64,000 bases of DNA from positions 26,610,761-26,674,760 of the forward strand of contig CM022673.1 in NCBI GenBank assembly GCA_012295275.1, written 5' to 3'. Origin of the DNA: Chrysomallon squamiferum (taxonomy: Eukaryota; Mollusca; Gastropoda; Neomphalida; Peltospiridae). Position 1 is the stretch's first letter; each line of letters starts with the position of its first letter. The notes below the pieces were generated by a model. That model worked only from the letters and a program-made list of their open reading frames with translations, had not been told where the DNA came from and searched no databases. A program made the position numbers and the translations under genes. Below, piece after piece: positions 63,991 to 64,000 of the stretch.

Positions 63991-64000
63991 TGTGTTGATT

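Overview
The window is AT-rich eukaryotic nuclear DNA, and its only recognisable protein-coding gene is split by GT-AG introns. There are no bacterial operons, no ribosome-binding sites, no rRNA and no CRISPR. Long CA/TG, CT/GA, ATT, AAAT and CATA microsatellites, A/T homopolymers, low CpG density and introns of about 240-850 bp fit an invertebrate animal. A lophotrochozoan, probably a mollusc, is my best guess, but it rests on genome texture only and is low confidence.

Layout. (1) 1-5.9 kb: the 3' half of a plus-strand CCDC93 gene. Eleven coding exons encode the last 280 residues, the coiled-coil part of this subunit of the CCC/Commander endosomal-recycling complex; the first half, including the CH-like domain, lies upstream of the window. 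(2) 5.9-9.8 kb: AT-rich intergenic DNA with simple repeats. (3) 9.84-10.47 kb: a CpG-richer patch with a CRE-like site, a full-consensus CTCF-type site and a good splice donor. It is the best candidate for an orphan promoter and first exon, probably pointing rightward. (4) 10.5-21 kb: AT-rich DNA with a 25-bp perfect hairpin, dispersed repeat pairs and very long CT tracts. (5) 21-64 kb: a gene desert in which high-complexity islands of a few hundred bases (listed one by one), some of them richer in CpG, alternate with microsatellites and local tandem duplications. The islands have the texture of conserved non-coding or enhancer elements, but this cannot be shown from one sequence.

The main structural theme outside the gene is local tandem duplication at many scales: 28-30 bp minisatellites, units of about 40 bp, pairs or triplets of about 110-165 bp, a pair with a 361-bp period, and an old degenerate array of about 1.8 kb. 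One tRNA-derived SINE-like element is visible near 24.8 kb. A few isolated open stretches flanked by good splice sites (29.27, 60.76 and 62.67 kb) are reported as candidate exons only. I found no new enzymatic, defence or toxin system. The most testable leads are the CTCF/CpG promoter patch, the open 60-codon candidate exon at 62.67 kb, and the possibility that this desert is the regulatory landscape of a neighbouring developmental gene.
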